DNA from: Terriglobia bacterium
Lineage (GTDB): Bacteria; Acidobacteriota; Terriglobia; Terriglobales; Acidobacteriaceae
Assembly (NCBI GenBank): GCA_020073215.1
Contig: JAIQFO010000019.1
Span: forward strand, 25,255-89,254
Direction: 5' to 3'
Length of the DNA stretch: 64,000 nucleotides
Made by a program: the position numbers and the translations under genes. Below, piece after piece: positions 47,466-56,012 of this stretch. The notes below the pieces were generated by a model that was not told where the DNA came from, searched no databases, and saw nothing but the letters and a program-made list of their open reading frames with translations. How positions within the stretch are numbered: position 1 is the stretch's first letter; the number at the start of each line of letters is the position of its first letter.

Positions 47466-47540
47466 GTGTGGGGACGGGCGACCTCGCCCGTCCAAGCCGA
47501 GCGCAGCTCGGCAGTCCGCCCGTGGCCACGGCAACTTTGG
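47466..47540. repeat. Family B palindromic repeat (intergenic)
   Basis: GGACGGGCG-ACCT-CGCCCGTCC, GCCGAGCGCAGCTCGGC and a GGCAACTTTGG tail, after the AmrS-like gene. It matches the two copies inside the oxidoreductase gene (34995, 35484) and shows that the element also exists outside coding DNA. Confidence 0.85.
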
Positions 47541-47693
47541 ATTCGCGATAGGTTTCCCCCGTGCTCCTCAGTGTCCCCTGTGGTTCAAGCTCTTCTCGTG
47601 CACCGCAGCGCCCAGTCCGCGTCCGCCCAGCTGCCGCCGGGCACTGGAATTCCGCCGCGGGCTGTTAAAATCCTCTCGCAACCACAATCATTC

Positions 47694-48296
47694 ATGCGCG
47701 TGACAAAAACATTGCTGCTGGCAGCTTTGCTCTGTCTCGGCCCGGCCTGTTCTCCGCGTGATTTCCTGACGCGCCGCCTCGCCGCCGATTTAATCTCAGC
47801 CTCCGATGCATTCAAAGCGCCGCAAGTGTTCTGGCTCAAAACCGGCATTGTTTCGAACAAAGATTTCAGTTCTCCCGACTCCATGGTCTTACAGCATCAC
47901 GGTTGGATCATCGGCACTACAGCGCAGTGTCCCCCGGGAGTCGAGCCTCCGCCCTGCTGGGACGTACTGCTGACGCCCCTCGGAGTGGATACGATTCGTC
48001 CCTTGATCACAACTGCGTCACCCGGCAACGGCCCCATAGGGATGCAAGTCGCGCGCCGCGAATTGCTGCGCATTTCCGGAATCAGCAAGGCAGGCAACGT
48101 TGCCGATGTCGAGTTTACATGGCGTTGGGCGTCCCTCAATGAGGTGGGCGCGGCACTATATGACAGCGGAGTGCACTACCGTTCGACCGTCGGGTTTCGT
48201 GCCTACGACAATGGCTGGCGCGTGGTGGAACACAACGTGCCCAGCAGCCAGTCGCTGGATGAGACGCTGCGCACTGCGCAACCCACGGCGCCATGA
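47694..48296 (+). CDS. Putative lipoprotein of unknown function
   Basis: 200 aa from ATG 47694 (MRVTKTLLLAALLCLGPACS): short signal with a lipobox-like LGPA before Cys. An upstream extension of the frame is contributed by a family B repeat and is not coding. The mature part is a single small domain with no motif I recognise (FRAYDNGWRVVEHNV near the end suggests a beta-rich fold). A TAAAAT hexamer lies 22 nt upstream of the ATG. It stands alone between the radical SAM gene and the S9 peptidase. Confidence 0.72.
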   Translation: MRVTKTLLLAALLCLGPACSPRDFLTRRLAADLISASDAFKAPQVFWLKTGIVSNKDFSSPDSMVLQHHGWIIGTTAQCPPGVEPPPCWDVLLTPLGVDTIRPLITTASPGNGPIGMQVARRELLRISGISKAGNVADVEFTWRWASLNEVGAALYDSGVHYRSTVGFRAYDNGWRVVEHNVPSSQSLDETLRTAQPTAP

Positions 48297-48300
48297 AGAA

Positions 48301-48400
48301 AAATGAATTGTCATCAAGAAGAACGAATTGTCATCAAGAAAAATGAATTGTCATCAGGAAATGAATTGTCATAAGAAAATGAATTGTCATCCTGAGCGAA
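48301..48400. repeat. Imperfect 20-bp tandem repeat, about five copies
   Basis: Units of 18-20 bp with the core GAATTGTCATCAAGAA start at 48301, 48321, 48341, 48361 and about 48379. The last unit runs into the left arm of the large inverted repeat that follows, so the tandem array seems to have grown from the end of that element. Confidence 0.8.
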
Positions 48401-48462
48401 GCGAAGGACCTGCTTTCTCATGCACCGACAAAAAAGCAGGTCCTTCGCTTCGCTGAGATGAC
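48386..48462. repeat. Large inverted repeat (about 29-bp arms)
   Basis: Left arm at 48386-48415 (GTCATCCTGAGCGAAGCGAA and on), right arm at 48434-48462 ending in TTCGCTGAGATGAC, loop of about 18 nt. The arms pair almost perfectly. The GTCATCCTGAGCGAAG start is a widespread intergenic repeat sequence in several phyla. It lies 27 bp upstream of the peptidase gene. Confidence 0.8.
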
Positions 48463-48489
48463 AGAAGAACTGTTGTTGTCGAAAAACCT

Positions 48490-50649
48490 ATGAGACGACC
48501 TTCTATGCAACGATCAATAGTAATTCTCGCCCTCGTGTCTGCTTCTCTCCTCGCCCACGCCCAAACCACCAAGCCCAAGCTCACCCTCGATGAATTCTTC
48601 AACTCAGTCAGCTTCTCCGCCGTGAAAGTTTCGCCGGATGGCAACTCCGTCGTCATCGCAACCGAAAAAGCCGACTGGGAGCAGCAGATCTTCCGCAAAG
48701 AACTCTGGCTCTATCGCACCGCCGCCGCGAATCTGTCCTCCGGCAGCCTGACCCAGCTGACGCAGTCCGGGCATGACGGCTCGCCGCAATGGTCGCCCGA
48801 CGGCCAGTGGATCGCGTTTCTTTCGGAACGCAAAGTAGCCGACGGCAAAGATGCAGATGCCGGAGACGGCAAGGACAACGACAAACAGCCCTCCCAACTG
48901 TTTCTCATTTCGCCCAGCGGCGGCGAGGCCTTCGCCATCACCTCCGGCGAGGACGACGTGCACAGTTTCGCCTGGTCCCCCGATTCGAAGTCGATCTACT
49001 TTGCCACCCGCGAACCCTGGACCAAGCAACAGAACGACGACCACAAGAAAGCCTGGAAGGACGTGATTCGTTACCGAGGCGATGAGCGCGGCGACGTGCT
49101 TTTCCGGATCACGCTAGAAGAAGCGCTCGCCCGCCACCTTGCCCAGGGCACGAGAGACCTTCCCGCAACCGAGAAGGAGTCCGGGCTCACTCCCGGCGCG
49201 GTTGCCGTTGCGCACACTCCGCTGCGCGTCGAGCAGCTCTCCATTTCACGGGACGGCCGCCGCCTGGCGTTTGTGACCAGTTCGGTCTCCGAACGTCAGG
49301 AGAAGGTCGAAGACATCGACATCTACCTCGTCAACCTGACCAGCGATTCCGCGCAAGCCACTCCCATCCGCCTAACCCAGAACCAGGCCGTGGAACTGAA
49401 TCTGGAATGGGCTCCCGATAATCGCCACCTGTTTTTTCAGGTCAACCTGGGATCGCTGGAACGAAAGTATGAAGATCCACAACCGCGCCTCTATTGGCTG
49501 GACTCGGACACCACCTCCGACAAAAGACAAGTCGAGCGCTGGTTTGCCGACTACCCGGGTGAAGTTGTGCGTTACACGGCGTTGCCCGATGGATCGGTGC
49601 TGTGTGCGTGCCGGCTGGGGACCGAGGTGCACCTGCAGTCGCAGGCGAATCCCAAAGCTCCAATCGTGAAGCGTGAGGGATGGCCCGGAAGGTACGAGAT
49701 TCCCGCTGGGTCGATGCAATCTCCGCGACTTGCTTTCGTGTACTCGGCGACCGAACGGCCGACGGAAGTTTACCTCGCCGACGGCCAAGAGAAACTGGCG
49801 CAGGCGCGGCCCATCACGTCGTTCAACAAGCTGTTCACCGAGCGCGATCTGCCACAGGCCAAGCCCTATCGCTGGACCTCCGACGACGGCACGCCCGTCG
49901 AAGGCATGCTGATGTACCCGCCGGGAAAATTTGAGGCGAAGAACCTGCCGATGTTTGTCTTCATCCACGGCGGCCCGCAGGATGCCGATGGCAACCATTT
50001 CGAGGCCGATTGGTATCAGTGGGACCGCCTGGCCGCCACCGCCGGCTGGCTGGTGTTCGAGCCGAACTACCGCGGCTCAACCGGCTACGGAGACAAGTTC
50101 GCGCTCCAGATCGTTCCCGAAATTGTTTCCCGCCCCGGCAAAGATATATTGACGGGTGTCGATGCGCTGGTAAAAGACGGAATTGCCGACGCGAACCGCC
50201 TGGCCGTCGGCGGCTACAGCTACGGCGGTTACATGACCAACTGGTTGATTACCCAAACCACTCGCTTCAAGGCCGCCGTCACCGGAGCCGGCGCGGTCGA
50301 GCATATTGCCAACTGGGGCAACGACGACACCGGCTTCGACGACGTGTATTTCCTCGGCGGGCATGCCTGGGAGACTCCCGACCGTTATCGCAGCGAAGGC
50401 GCGATCTTCCAGATCAACAAGGTCCGCACGCCAACCCACATGGTCGGAGGAGCAGACGATATTCGGGTTGCGGTGCTCGAAAACTACCTGCTCGATCGCG
50501 CTCTGCACGAACTGAATATTCCCAGCGATTTGCTGATCTTCCCCGGCGAAGGGCACGAACTCGACAAGAACCCCTGGCACGGAAAGATCAAGGTGCGGGA
50601 AGAGCTGAACTGGCTGGCAAAGTATGGTGGTGTGACCGCCACGAACTAG
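48490..50649 (+). CDS. S9-family serine peptidase (acylaminoacyl/dipeptidyl peptidase-like)
   Basis: 719-aa exported peptidase. The signal peptide is near the start (SIVILALVSASLLAHAQ). The N-terminal two thirds form a WD/PD40-type beta-propeller (SPDGQWIAFLSER, SPDSKSIYFATREP, SRDGRRLAFVTSS). The C-terminal alpha/beta-hydrolase domain has FIHGGPQ, the nucleophile in GGYSYGGYMT (Ser577), an Asp in GADDIRV (Asp657) and His689 in GEGHELD. It should cleave short peptides from the N-terminus in the periplasm. Length and motifs are complete. It is flanked by repeats and stands as a single transcription unit. Confidence 0.9.
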   Translation: MRRPSMQRSIVILALVSASLLAHAQTTKPKLTLDEFFNSVSFSAVKVSPDGNSVVIATEKADWEQQIFRKELWLYRTAAANLSSGSLTQLTQSGHDGSPQWSPDGQWIAFLSERKVADGKDADAGDGKDNDKQPSQLFLISPSGGEAFAITSGEDDVHSFAWSPDSKSIYFATREPWTKQQNDDHKKAWKDVIRYRGDERGDVLFRITLEEALARHLAQGTRDLPATEKESGLTPGAVAVAHTPLRVEQLSISRDGRRLAFVTSSVSERQEKVEDIDIYLVNLTSDSAQATPIRLTQNQAVELNLEWAPDNRHLFFQVNLGSLERKYEDPQPRLYWLDSDTTSDKRQVERWFADYPGEVVRYTALPDGSVLCACRLGTEVHLQSQANPKAPIVKREGWPGRYEIPAGSMQSPRLAFVYSATERPTEVYLADGQEKLAQARPITSFNKLFTERDLPQAKPYRWTSDDGTPVEGMLMYPPGKFEAKNLPMFVFIHGGPQDADGNHFEADWYQWDRLAATAGWLVFEPNYRGSTGYGDKFALQIVPEIVSRPGKDILTGVDALVKDGIADANRLAVGGYSYGGYMTNWLITQTTRFKAAVTGAGAVEHIANWGNDDTGFDDVYFLGGHAWETPDRYRSEGAIFQINKVRTPTHMVGGADDIRVAVLENYLLDRALHELNIPSDLLIFPGEGHELDKNPWHGKIKVREELNWLAKYGGVTATN

Positions 50650-50690
50650 GGGCTGGCCCGCCCTCTGATTCCCGTACCAACTGAGGCTGC

Positions 50691-50719
50691 CCCACCCTTG
50701 CGTTCTTTGCAAGGGTGGG
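50691..50719. repeat. Family D palindromic repeat
   Basis: CCCACCCTTGC-GTTCTTT-GCAAGGGTGGG, 42 bp after the peptidase stop. Further copies are at 59036, 59174 and 59327. The 310-bp gap around it shows no other feature; the next gene has its own GGAGG ribosome binding site. Confidence 0.8.
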
Positions 50720-50963
50720 AAGACCTCGAATGGTATCGGACGTTCGTTCGTCGTTTGCTTCCTGATCCAGTGGAATTCTCCACGTCAGGATCAGGTCACC
50801 TCAGATCATAGGAAGCAGGAACCCTCAGCTCCGTCGCGCAAGAATAACTTCCCCCGGCGTTCCACTCAACGTAGCCCCAGGCCAGGGTCGGCCAACCAAA
50901 GCCGCGTCCGCCGCTTCCAAGGCTGCAAGAGCATAGTCAGCGTTTCCATGGAGGTTCAGCTTG

Positions 50964-52466
50964 ATGATCGCTCGCTTCGTCTGCATTTTCTTTTTCTGCG
51001 GAAGTCTCTTCGCGCAAGCGCCGCAACCGTCACTCACCATCTACAACCAGGATTTCGCCGTCGTGCGCCAGGAAATCCCGCTGGACCTGAAACCCGGCGA
51101 GAACCAGGTCAACGTGAATGACATCACCATGCACCTGGAGCCCGACTCTGTCATTCTGCGCGATCCCACCGGCAAGCACGCGGTGCAGGTACTAGAACAG
51201 AACTACCGTGCCGATCCCATTTCACAATCTCTGTTGCTGTCCCTCTACGAAGGCAAGACGCTCGATTTCGAGGTTGGAACGCCTCAAGGAACGCAAATCA
51301 TCAAGGGCAAAATAATCCGCAGCGGATACACGCCGCACAACTATTTCGCCATGAACCGCTACGGCCAGCAGTACTATCAAGCCCAGATGGTGGGCGCGTC
51401 AGATCAGCCCATCGTCGAGGTCAACGGCCAGTTGCGTTTCAGCCTTCCCGGTACGCCCGTCTTTCCCAGTCTTACCGATGACACCATCCTGAAGCCGCGC
51501 CTGGAGTGGATGCTGGCCACCGACAAAGCCGGAAAATTTCCCGCCGAATTCTCTTACGTCACCGGCGGCATGAGCTGGCAAGCCGACTACAACATCGTCG
51601 CGCCCGAAAAGGGCGGCCAAGTCGACATCGTGGGTTGGGTCACCATGGACAACCAAACCGGTAAGACGTTCGAAAACGCGCGCATCAAGCTCATGGCCGG
51701 CGACGTGAACAAGATTCGGCCGGGACAGAACTACGATAGGCTCGAAGCTCGTGCCCAGATGGCTGTAGTTAACGGAGCATTCGCGCCTCCCGTCACCGAG
51801 AAAGCCTTCGACGAATACCACCTCTACACGCTCGAACGCACCACGACGCTGCGCGACCGCGAAACCAAGCAGGTGGAATTCATCCACGCCGCCGGCGTGG
51901 ACACGAAACAGCTCTACATCTACGACGGCGTCAAGATCGACGCCAACCGCTACAACGGCTGGGGCTGGGACAACATCCGTAACGATCATTCCTACGGCAC
52001 CGAATCCAATCCCAAGATTTGGGTGATGCGCGAATTCGTCAACTCCCAGGCGAATCATCTCGGCATGCCGCTACCCAAGGGCCGCGTCCGTTTCTACCGC
52101 CGCAACGATGACGGCCAGATCGAGTTCACCGGCGAAAACGTCATCGACCATACGCCCCGCGACGAGACCGTCCGCATCTATACCGGCAACGCCTTCGACC
52201 TCGCCGGAGAGCGCCGCCGCACCAACTACCTGGTCGACCTGGGCAAGAGTACGGCCACCGAATCGTTCGAAATCAAAGTCCGCAATCACAAGAAAGAACC
52301 CGTGGACATCCGCGTGGTCGAGCATCTCTATCGCGCCCTGACCTGGGATATCGCCTCGAGTTCCGTCGACTATAAAAAGACCGACGCCCACACCATCGAG
52401 TTTCCAGTAACCATCGCTCCGAGCGGGGAAAAGACGATCAACTATACGGCGCACTACACCTGGTGA
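50964..52466 (+). CDS. DUF4139-domain exported protein
   Basis: About 500 aa from ATG 50964, with GGAGG 9 nt upstream. A short signal peptide (FVCIFFFCGSLFAQA) precedes the mature protein. The N-terminal part begins LTIYNQDFAVVRQEIPLDL, the C-terminal DUF4139 part has GGMSWQADYNIV, GWVTMDNQTGKTFENARIKLMAGDVN and YHLYTLERTTTLRDRETKQVE, and ends in EKTINYTAHYTW. The family is common in several phyla, but its function is not known; a beta-rich envelope protein is likely. Not linked in an operon with its neighbours. Confidence 0.85.
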   Translation: MIARFVCIFFFCGSLFAQAPQPSLTIYNQDFAVVRQEIPLDLKPGENQVNVNDITMHLEPDSVILRDPTGKHAVQVLEQNYRADPISQSLLLSLYEGKTLDFEVGTPQGTQIIKGKIIRSGYTPHNYFAMNRYGQQYYQAQMVGASDQPIVEVNGQLRFSLPGTPVFPSLTDDTILKPRLEWMLATDKAGKFPAEFSYVTGGMSWQADYNIVAPEKGGQVDIVGWVTMDNQTGKTFENARIKLMAGDVNKIRPGQNYDRLEARAQMAVVNGAFAPPVTEKAFDEYHLYTLERTTTLRDRETKQVEFIHAAGVDTKQLYIYDGVKIDANRYNGWGWDNIRNDHSYGTESNPKIWVMREFVNSQANHLGMPLPKGRVRFYRRNDDGQIEFTGENVIDHTPRDETVRIYTGNAFDLAGERRRTNYLVDLGKSTATESFEIKVRNHKKEPVDIRVVEHLYRALTWDIASSSVDYKKTDAHTIEFPVTIAPSGEKTINYTAHYTW

Positions 52467-52531
52467 GTTGTGCTGGGAGGCAATTGGAGATCCCCGCTGA
52501 GTCGTGTCTTTTGTCCTAATGAGGAAGGTGC

Positions 52532-52789
52532 CCCAGGTTCGCGCCCGTTTTTTGGGCGCTAACCTGGGCGATGGCTCACCAGGGAAACATGGATCGGGGC
52601 GGGTGGGGCGGGCGACGGCTCACCAGGGAAACATGGATCGGGGGCGGGTGGGGCGGGTGGCCCACTCAAGCCGGTTTTGGCATGAGTATGTTCGGGGTGC
52701 ACCTTCGTTCTTAGAAAATGACTGCTGATCGGAAAAGTCAGAGCAAGATCAAAGTCAAAAGCAGCGGATAGGAGTGTCCGCTCGACACA
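52532..52789. repeat. Cluster of palindromic and tandem repeats
   Basis: The 327-bp gap between the convergent DUF4139 and amidase genes is almost all repeat. A palindrome CCCAGGTT-CGCGCCC / GGGCG-CTAACCTGGG lies at 52532-52568. A 44-bp direct repeat (start GGCTCACCAGGGAAACATGG) covers 52573-52616 and 52617-52660. A decayed family E palindrome is at 52661-52687 and a family F palindrome (AGCGGATAGGAGTGTCCGCT) at about 52764. No gene is present. Confidence 0.8.
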
Positions 52790-52793
52790 ACCG

Positions 52794-55259
52794 TTACCTG
52801 GCGCCGGGTTTTTGCAGTTGCGCCACTTTCGCGGGTGGGGAAGCTTCCTCGTAGCGCGCAATGCCCTTGAAAAGCGCCTCGGCGATCTGTTGGCGGTAAG
52901 TTGCGCTCTGCAGGTTGCGCTCGTCCGTAGGACTGCTCACAAAAGAAATCTCGGTCAGAATCGCGGGCATGGTCGTACCGGTCAGCACGGCAAAAGCTCG
53001 GTCCTTGATGCCGCGGTTGCGAATGTCCGGGCCGCTCGCCGCCACCTTGGCGTAGAGAGCACGCTGCACACTCGCCGCCAGACGGCGCGACTCCTCAATC
53101 TTTTCATGCAATGCATCGGCCGAGAGCGATGCCGGCGTCAACTTCGCGAAGGTCCCATCCTCCTGCTTGTCAACCTCCCGCGACCCCGGAGCCGAAAACA
53201 GATTCGTGTAATAGGTCTCAACCCCTCGCGCCGTTGCCGAACTGCTGTAGTTGGCGTGAATCGAGACGAACAGATCGGCCTGCGCCTGGTTGGCGAAATC
53301 GGCGCGCTGATCCAGGGACAGGTAAGTGTCGCCCGTCCGTGTGAGCATTACTTCCGACCCCAATCGCGCTTGCAGCAACTTGCCCAGCCGCTGGGTCACG
53401 TCGAGCACCAGGTCTTTTTCCAGCAATCCCTGCCGTCCCACCGTGCCCAAGTCCCAGCCGCCGTGCCCCGCGTCGAGCACGATTCGAAACTTTCCGGTCT
53501 TCGCCGGCAGAGGTTGGTCGGATGCCTGCACCCCTAATGTCGCGACGGGAGCCGCTTTCCCCGGCGCCGGGTTCACCAGCGCCGAAGTCTGGTTTGCAGT
53601 CATACGGCTCGGCAAGTCGTGGTTCGCCGCCAGAGTTTTCTCGCTGCCGCGCAGCTCCACCACCAGGCGATAAGGACTCGACTCCATGCTGACGGAGAAG
53701 TTCGACCCGTCTTTGGTATCGAGCACGATTCGAGTTACGCCGGCGACCGGTTGCGCGATCCGCACCCGACTCAGCGAGGCGTCGCCAACATCCATCGTCT
53801 TTCCGTCCAGATCGTGTGAAAGAACCGTGTCGTGCAGATCGAAGTAAATCCGCTCCGGCGACATCAAGCGATGCACTTCGTAGGGCACCTGGTCTTCCAT
53901 ATCAATGACCACCGTGCTTCCCATGGACGAAGACCAGTGCCGCACTCCCGTGATTTTCGGCAGCGCCGCCAGCTTGTCTTCCGCCACCGCCGCCAGGGGC
54001 GCGCTAGCGGAAACGACCGTCGACGGATTCATCAGATTGTCGGAAACTGCGAGAGACAAGACCTCCTCCGGCGGGGCCGAAGGTGTCGTTACCGATCTCC
54101 GTGAGGTCGCAGTGTTAGCGGCTTCGTCCTTGGTGGCCGCCGTCTTCTCATGAACCTGCATGCCCCACCACGCGCCGGCTGAAAACAACGCGACCACGGC
54201 CGCCGCACCCATCACGAATCTCAATCCCGCCCGCGAGCTGCCGGAAAGAGAAAGCTCGCACGGAAACGGCAGGATTTCAGGCGGCGCAGGAGGCTCCGGT
54301 TCTATGATCTCGGCTAAGGTGTCAAGCGGCTCGTCCGCAACGCCAGCCTCGGTCAGCTCGGCCAAGTCCGCGGAAATGGCAATCGGCTGCGCCGGCCCCG
54401 CGAGTTCTGGAACTGGTTCCGGAATTGGAAGATCCGCAGGAGGTTCTGGCACCGTCGTGGGAGACGGGGCAAGCCCCGTCTCTACAGCGGTTTCAGTCTC
54501 GACTGCCGCCGCCTCAGCCACTGTCGGCATGGCCGCGGCCGGTTTCACCCGCAGAACTTCGTCCGCCACATCCGACAGCCAGTGGATGCGCCGGTCCTGA
54601 TCCTCGGGTTTGAGCGCGGAAAGAACCAGCTCCGAGAACAGATCGAAACAGCGAACGTCATGATCCGTGAAAGCCCGAGCCGTTGTGGAAAACGCCTGCA
54701 GCACGCCGATTTGCTCGCCGCGCCCACCGAGCGGAACCAGAACGGTAGAGCGAGCTCCTATCGCGTGCGCAAAGTCCTGTTCGACGCGAGCGTCAATCTC
54801 ACAATCGTCGCAACGAAGAATGCGTCCCGATTCCAGGCAGTCCCGCAGAAACTCGGATTCACCGATCCAGTGAACGCCGCGGGGAACGGCAAGCGGTCCG
54901 GCAGCGGCACGGCACACCATTTCCGGCGCGTCTGTTTTCGATCGAGTGTCCGCCGATTTTTCCGCGAGCGCGACCACGACGCCGTCCGCCTGGGTGATGG
55001 TCTGGGCGCGGTCCGTGATCAACTGCAGCACTTCGTCCAGGATGAAGCGTTCGGTTTCAAACAAGTCGCGATCCGAGGCGCGCCCCGCAACCGCGCGCCG
55101 CTTCCGTATCTGCTCGTGGAGATCCGAGAAAGCAAGCAGCGCGCGCAGGGCTTCCTGGCGCGCAATTGATTCAAGAACGCGGTTGCCCTCCTGCAAAGGT
55201 GAGCCGAGGTCGGCCGCCGTCGCTCCTTCCCAGTCAACTCGAGTTGGATTGGCACTCAT
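52794..55259 (-). CDS. GAF-TM-AMIN-amidase fusion (N-acetylmuramoyl-L-alanine amidase)
   Basis: 821 aa. Residues about 60-220 are a cytosolic GAF domain (FILDEVLQLITDRAQTITQA, AIGARSTVLVPLGGRGEQIG). A Pro/Glu/Val-rich linker and one membrane span follow (about residue 340, FVMGAAAVVALFSAGAWWG). The periplasmic part has an AMIN domain (about 425-535, ITGVRHWSSSMGSTVVIDM) and a zinc Amidase_3 domain. Zn ligands are His599 (LDAGHGG), Glu614 (LLEKD) and His668 (SIHAN), with catalytic Glu770 (ILTEISF). It would cut the peptide stem from peptidoglycan under control of a cytosolic sensor. A family A half-repeat encodes VETGLAPSP at residue 259. Confidence 0.9.
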   Translation of the reverse strand: MSANPTRVDWEGATAADLGSPLQEGNRVLESIARQEALRALLAFSDLHEQIRKRRAVAGRASDRDLFETERFILDEVLQLITDRAQTITQADGVVVALAEKSADTRSKTDAPEMVCRAAAGPLAVPRGVHWIGESEFLRDCLESGRILRCDDCEIDARVEQDFAHAIGARSTVLVPLGGRGEQIGVLQAFSTTARAFTDHDVRCFDLFSELVLSALKPEDQDRRIHWLSDVADEVLRVKPAAAMPTVAEAAAVETETAVETGLAPSPTTVPEPPADLPIPEPVPELAGPAQPIAISADLAELTEAGVADEPLDTLAEIIEPEPPAPPEILPFPCELSLSGSSRAGLRFVMGAAAVVALFSAGAWWGMQVHEKTAATKDEAANTATSRRSVTTPSAPPEEVLSLAVSDNLMNPSTVVSASAPLAAVAEDKLAALPKITGVRHWSSSMGSTVVIDMEDQVPYEVHRLMSPERIYFDLHDTVLSHDLDGKTMDVGDASLSRVRIAQPVAGVTRIVLDTKDGSNFSVSMESSPYRLVVELRGSEKTLAANHDLPSRMTANQTSALVNPAPGKAAPVATLGVQASDQPLPAKTGKFRIVLDAGHGGWDLGTVGRQGLLEKDLVLDVTQRLGKLLQARLGSEVMLTRTGDTYLSLDQRADFANQAQADLFVSIHANYSSSATARGVETYYTNLFSAPGSREVDKQEDGTFAKLTPASLSADALHEKIEESRRLAASVQRALYAKVAASGPDIRNRGIKDRAFAVLTGTTMPAILTEISFVSSPTDERNLQSATYRQQIAEALFKGIARYEEASPPAKVAQLQKPGAR
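54461..54485. repeat. Family A half-repeat inserted in frame in the amidase gene
   Basis: GAGACGGGG-CAAG-CCCCGTCTCTAC, on the strand opposite to the other in-gene copies but so is the gene. It is read as VETGLAPSP, the same frame as VETRLAASP elsewhere. It lies in the disordered linker between the GAF domain and the membrane span. Confidence 0.85.
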
Positions 55260-55615
55260 GCTCGTGCGGTCAGGACAACAAAAAGAGCCATTATTTCATC
55301 GTGTCTTCATCGTATCCATGGCTCGCGGACAGGCTCATTGCCGGTCTTGGTTCGAAGGGCCACAACCAGTCCAAGCCACGGGTAAGCGCTCCGCAGGGCT
55401 CTCACCCAGGAACGACGGGCATAACTCTAGATTCAAGCGTAATAGTCTTTAGGGGGGTACCGCAATGTCCAATAGTACAGGTCCGATTGCGGCTTTGGAA
55501 CAAGCCCCCGACGCCCATCGGATTCCGCACTGCCCCCAGCTACGACCCTTCAGATTTTGCCCTCCGCCGCGATTCGGCCTATGGTTAAGAAGTAGCCCCG
55601 GAGATGTAACCGCCG
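55260..55615. other. Divergent intergenic region, nothing specific recognised
   Basis: 356 bp between the divergent amidase gene and the small zinc-motif gene. Promoters for both are expected here, but no convincing -10/-35 pair, palindromic repeat or RNA was found. A 55-codon open frame from 55465 was judged not coding. Confidence 0.4.
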
Positions 55616-55939
55616 ATGACCGACGCAGTTGAGCAGGAAAGAGCAGCAAAACTCAAGAAGTCCGGGTGGTGGTGGCCCGGAGTCGTGGCCACCAGTCTGG
55701 CGGGGGCGGCCCTGGTAGCCTTCCGCGGCTGCTGGCACCGCCGGATGAGTTGGCCGATCAGAGCCCAGGGATATTCCTACCAGGTTTGCCTGAGCTGCGG
55801 CGCGAAGCGCCTGTTCGACGAGGACACGTTCCGCGCCTATGGTCCGTTCCGCTACACCCTGAACGAACTCATCGCCTGGGAGAAATCCGCGAAAACGAAA
55901 TCCCATCCCGCGGCCGACGTCGAGCGCTCCGCGTCATAG
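55616..55939 (+). CDS. Small protein with one membrane span and CxxC motif
   Basis: 107 aa. A short charged N-terminus is followed by one hydrophobic segment (WWWPGVVATSLAGAALVAF) and a small soluble part. That part has YQVCLSCGAKRLFDEDTFRA, where the C-x-x-C could be half of a zinc site, and ends in a charged tail. I recognise no family with known function; similar small proteins seem to occur in Acidobacteriota. It is a single gene between repeats. Confidence that it is expressed is moderate, from its composition and clear domain layout. Confidence 0.55.
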   Translation: MTDAVEQERAAKLKKSGWWWPGVVATSLAGAALVAFRGCWHRRMSWPIRAQGYSYQVCLSCGAKRLFDEDTFRAYGPFRYTLNELIAWEKSAKTKSHPAADVERSAS

Positions 55940-55948
55940 CGTGCTGAT

Positions 55949-56000
55949 GGAGCGCCGGGATTCCCCGCCCGGCCCAAACGGGCGAGACGCCCGTCCCACC
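55949..56000. repeat. Family C palindromic repeat
   Basis: GCGCCGGGATTCCCCGCCCGG followed by ACGGGCGAGACGCCCGTCCC, at the convergent end between the small gene and the epimerase gene. It shares the GGCGAGACGCCC core with the copies at 17992 and 30582. Confidence 0.65.
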
Positions 56001-56012
56001 GTCGGACTCGTC

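Noticed and set aside
47403..47693. Long N-terminal extension of the lipoprotein gene
   Set aside because: It contains the family B peptide and overlaps amrS; the signal peptide with lipobox starts at ATG 47694.
48301..48400. Possible CRISPR-like array
   Set aside because: The units are directly adjacent with no spacers and are imperfect; no cas gene is near.
55465..55632. Small open frame starting MSNSTGPIAALE
   Set aside because: Pro/Arg-rich composition, overlap with the next gene and no homology signal.
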